DNA of 16,159 nt from CAZBQG01 sp964493945 (GTDB lineage Bacteria; Pseudomonadota; Alphaproteobacteria; Rhodospirillales; UBA2165). Every line of letters starts with the position of its first letter. Within the stretch, counting starts at the first letter, position 1. Made by a program: the position numbers and the translations under genes. Below are positions 13,798-16,159 of this stretch, in pieces. Location of the stretch: the NCBI GenBank assembly GCA_964493945.1, contig CAZBQG010000083.1, positions 1 to 16,159 on the forward strand, written 5' to 3'. The notes beneath the pieces are model-generated. The model was given only the letters and a program-made list of their open reading frames with translations, was not told the origin of the DNA and made no database searches.

Positions 13798-16070
13798 CCC
13801 TTCTGCTCTTCCAGTGCCGCCAGAATGCGGGGCGGGGACAGGGGCAATTGGTTGATGCGGATGCCCAGCGCGTTTTCCACCGCATTGGCGACGGCGGCCT
13901 GGGGCGGAATGATCGGCGTCTCGCCCACGCCCCGCACCCCGTAGGGGTGGGTGGGATTGGGCTCCTCGACAATGATCGTGTCGATCATGGGCATGTCGGA
14001 AGCGACTGGAACCCGGTAATCCAGGAAGCCTGGATTTTGCAGCATGCCGTCCTCGCCATAGATATATTCCTCGTTCAGCGCCCAGCCCACGCCTTGCGTG
14101 GCGCCGCCCTGCAATTGGCCCGACACCGAATCCGGATGGATCGCCCGCCCCGCATCCTGCAAGATGGTGTAGCGCAGCAGGGTGACGCGCCCGGTTTCCG
14201 GGTCCACTTCCACATCGGCCATATGGGCGCCCAAGCCTGGTCCGGGGCCTTGCGCGTTGAGTTCCGAATGACCGGCGATGGGCCCGCCGGTGCGTCCCGC
14301 GATCTTGGCGATATCGTTGATCGACATGGGTTCGAAATCGCCCACATTGGACGAGGCCGGCTTGACATGCCCGTCTTCCCAAACCACTTCGTCCGTTGAA
14401 ACATCCCAGATCTTGGCGACCCGTTCGCACATCACGCGGATCGCTTCGCGGGCGGCACGCACCGTCGCCATACCGGTAGCAAAGGTTGTGCGTGAACCCA
14501 CCGTCGGCATGGAGAACCCAATGGAGGAAGTGTCACCCACAATCGAATTCACCTTGTCCACATCGATCCCCAGCTCCTCGGCCACCATCATGGACATGGA
14601 CATGCGCGAGCCAGAAATATCCACGCTGCCTTCCACCAGGGTGACCGATCCGTCGGCATTGATGTTGATCGAGGCGCAACTTTCGCCGCCCGCATTGCCC
14701 CAGAAGCCGACCGAGATGCCACGCCCCTGATTGGCTTTCAAAGGCGCGTTGTAATGTTCGCTGTTTTTGAGCTTATCGAGGATTTCGTCAAAGCCGATGG
14801 GCCCTACTTTCAAGCCGACGATGGTCGAGTTGCCCTGGTGGATGGCGTTGATGACGCGCATTTCCACACGGTCAATGCCCAATTTATCCGCCAGTTCGTT
14901 GACCGCGCCTTCCGTGGCAAAGACCGCCATGGGCACGCCCGGCGCCCGGTAGGGCGAGGCCTTGGGCCGGTTGACCACCACGTCCCATGCGACGATCCTG
15001 GCATTTTTCAAATTGTAGGCCGAAAACATGCAATTGGCGGCACCGCGCAAATTGGCGCCGCGGAAGGCGCCGGCCCCGTAAACCAGATCGGCCTCGGCCG
15101 CCGTGATGCGTCCATCCTTCGTGGCGCCCATCTTGATCCGCGTGCGGCAACCCGATGTGGGACCGGTGGCGCGGAACACTTCTTCGCGGGTGAGCACAAT
15201 TTTCACCGGCGCGCAGGCCTTGCGCGACAGGGCCAGCGCGACGGGCTCGATATAAGAGGTTCCCTTGCCGCCAAAGCCGCCACCGATTTCGGAAGGGGTC
15301 ACGCGGATCTTGGAAGCTTCCATGCCGAGCATTAGGGCGGAAGCGGCGCGGACCGCGAAATGGCCCTGGGTGGAGCACCATAATTCCGCCCGTCCGTTCT
15401 CATCCATGCTGGCCAGACAGGCCTGGGGCTCGATATAGCCTTGATGCACGGGCATGGTTCTGAATTCACGCTCGATGATTATATCGGCCTGCTTGAAGCC
15501 GGCCTCCACATCGCCCATGGAGTTTTCCTCGCAGAGCGCCACATTGGATGGCTTGGTGGGGACCGGATCGACGCCCTCGGTGATCATCTTTTCATGAAGG
15601 AGCGGGGCGCCCGGCAGCATGGCGTCTTCGGCATCAATCACATGGGGCAGGACTTGGTATTCCACCTTGATCAGCCCCAGGGCCTTCTTGGCGATCTTCG
15701 CCGTGGTGGCCGCGACGGCGGCCAGGGCATGACCGTCATAGAGCACCTTTTCGCGGGCCATGCAGTTGCGCATGAGGTCACGAAAATCCGTATAGATGTT
15801 TCCATGTTGGGCCACAGGCGCGGGCAATTCGAAAAAATCGTCGCGCGTCACCACGGCCTTGACGCCGGCCAGGGCCAGGGCCTTGGAGGCATCGATGGAT
15901 TTGATGCGGGCATGGGGATGGGGGCTGCGTAATATCTTGCCGATCAGCATGCCGGGCACATGTTTGTCGGCGCCGAATTTGGCCCGTCCGGTGACCTTGT
16001 CCACGCCGTCATGCTTGACCGGGCTGGTGCCGACGATTTTCAGCTCGCTGCCATCTACAATATTATCCAT
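13794..16070 (-). CDS. Xanthine dehydrogenase-family molybdopterin-binding large subunit
   Basis: 758 aa, normal for stand-alone large subunits (CoxL, HcrA and relatives). The N-terminal a/b hammerhead begins near VGTSPVKHDGVDKVTGRAKFGAD. The molybdenum-cofactor domain follows, with GGGFGGK at 263-269, SPYRAPGVPMAVFATEG around Y374 and, near the end, GVRGVGETPIIPP with E717 in the position of the catalytic Glu. Such subunits hydroxylate or dehydroxylate aromatic or heterocyclic substrates, or oxidise aldehydes or CO, together with a FAD subunit and a 2Fe-2S subunit. Neither partner is in the window; they may lie upstream, beyond the right edge. The YRAPG loop differs from the YRCSFR loop of form I CO dehydrogenase, so CO is unlikely; 4-hydroxybenzoyl-CoA reductase-like or other hydroxylase activity is possible. 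The exact substrate cannot be read. The start ATG has GGGGAG 10 nt upstream. No signal peptide is seen. Confidence 0.92.
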   Translation of the reverse strand: MDNIVDGSELKIVGTSPVKHDGVDKVTGRAKFGADKHVPGMLIGKILRSPHPHARIKSIDASKALALAGVKAVVTRDDFFELPAPVAQHGNIYTDFRDLMRNCMAREKVLYDGHALAAVAATTAKIAKKALGLIKVEYQVLPHVIDAEDAMLPGAPLLHEKMITEGVDPVPTKPSNVALCEENSMGDVEAGFKQADIIIEREFRTMPVHQGYIEPQACLASMDENGRAELWCSTQGHFAVRAASALMLGMEASKIRVTPSEIGGGFGGKGTSYIEPVALALSRKACAPVKIVLTREEVFRATGPTSGCRTRIKMGATKDGRITAAEADLVYGAGAFRGANLRGAANCMFSAYNLKNARIVAWDVVVNRPKASPYRAPGVPMAVFATEGAVNELADKLGIDRVEMRVINAIHQGNSTIVGLKVGPIGFDEILDKLKNSEHYNAPLKANQGRGISVGFWGNAGGESCASININADGSVTLVEGSVDISGSRMSMSMMVAEELGIDVDKVNSIVGDTSSIGFSMPTVGSRTTFATGMATVRAAREAIRVMCERVAKIWDVSTDEVVWEDGHVKPASSNVGDFEPMSINDIAKIAGRTGGPIAGHSELNAQGPGPGLGAHMADVEVDPETGRVTLLRYTILQDAGRAIHPDSVSGQLQGGATQGVGWALNEEYIYGEDGMLQNPGFLDYRVPVASDMPMIDTIIVEEPNPTHPYGVRGVGETPIIPPQAAVANAVENALGIRINQLPLSPPRILAALEEQKG

Positions 16071-16080
16071 TGCTTTAAAG

Positions 16081-16087
16081 CTCCCCT
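16081..16087 (-). promoter_or_regulatory. Ribosome binding site of the molybdopterin subunit gene
   Basis: On the minus strand this reads AGGGGAG, 10 nt before the ATG at 16070. It is the strongest Shine-Dalgarno-like site in the window and supports this start. Confidence 0.6.
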
Positions 16088-16117
16088 GATTTTCTCATGC
16101 AGTTCTAGTGGTTTCCA

Positions 16118-16140
16118 CCTAACGGAAGAGTCCGTTTAGG
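16118..16140. promoter_or_regulatory. Inverted repeat upstream of the molybdopterin subunit gene
   Basis: CCTAACGGA and TCCGTT(T)AGG flank a 4-nt centre (AGAG): nine complementary pairs with one extra T at 16137. As DNA it resembles a TetR-type or similar dimeric operator; as RNA it would be a stable hairpin. No T-run follows on either strand, so it does not look like an intrinsic terminator. A smaller dyad, GTGGTTTCCAC (16108-16118), adjoins it. It lies about 48 nt upstream of the start codon, which suits a regulatory site. Function is inferred from position only. Confidence 0.45.
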
Positions 16141-16159
16141 GATTCCCAAAGCGTCGCGC

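Noticed and set aside
16118..16140. Intrinsic terminator of a gene lying to the right
   Set aside because: The hairpin is present, but no T-run follows it on either strand, and the stem carries a bulge. A regulatory dyad is at least as likely.
16100..16159. 3' end of another minus-strand gene at the right edge
   Set aside because: All three minus frames reach a stop within this stretch, so any of them could be a gene end; too few codons are present to recognise a protein.

Overview
The window is a GC-rich, almost gap-free stretch of bacterial chromosome. About three fifths of it (1 to ~9600) is a cobalamin (vitamin B12) biosynthesis cluster. Gene content and style (a CbiG-CobJ fusion, a CobL-type CbiE-CbiT fusion, a CobC-type decarboxylase, an MFS/PlsC/acyl-ACP-synthetase fusion, and a molybdenum hydroxylase of the 4-hydroxybenzoyl-CoA reductase/CO dehydrogenase type) suggest an alphaproteobacterium, perhaps near Rhodospirillales. 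That placement is inferred from gene style, not from a marker gene.

Layout. (1) Left edge to 4657, plus strand: the 3' end of cobH/cbiC, then cobL, cobI, a cbiG-cobJ fusion and cobM, each overlapping the next by 4-8 nt. (2) 4654-6473, minus strand: cobK and cbiD, overlapping by 4 nt (cbiD is upstream). (3) 6474-6516: a 43-nt divergent spacer with two symmetric promoter-like elements. (4) 6517-8597, plus strand: cobA and cobB. (5) 8579 to ~9682, minus strand: cobC. (6) 9683-9751: an AT-rich divergent spacer with a long palindrome. (7) 9752-13797, plus strand: a TetR-family regulator overlapping a three-domain phospholipid-remodelling fusion (LplT-like MFS, PlsC acyltransferase, acyl-ACP synthetase). 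(8) 13794-16070, minus strand: the large molybdopterin-binding subunit of a xanthine dehydrogenase-family enzyme. (9) 16071-16159: its upstream region, with a good ribosome binding site and an inverted repeat.

How the genes work together. CobA makes precorrin-2. CobI, the CobJ domain, CobM, the CbiG domain, CbiD, CobK, CobL and CobH/CbiC carry the ring from the C20 methylation to (cobalt-)cobyrinate. CobB amidates carboxylates a and c, and CobC supplies the aminopropanol-phosphate arm. Because both CbiG and CbiD are present and no CobG or CobF is seen, the set reads chemically as the oxygen-independent, cobalt-early pathway, although several proteins resemble those named Cob in the aerobic literature. 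The cobalt chelatase, the precorrin-2 dehydrogenase and the later amidation and nucleotide-loop genes are not in the window.

All seven co-directional gene pairs overlap (the last one if the proposed TTG start is right), and all three convergent pairs overlap at their stop codons. The only internal non-coding DNA is therefore the two divergent spacers. No stretch over 300 bases lacks a gene. I saw no RNA gene, mobile element, CRISPR array or cobalamin riboswitch. Nothing here looks like an entirely new system. The points most worth checking are the two divergent regulatory spacers, the Asn in place of the expected catalytic Lys in the acyl-ACP synthetase domain, and the missing ATG start of cobC.
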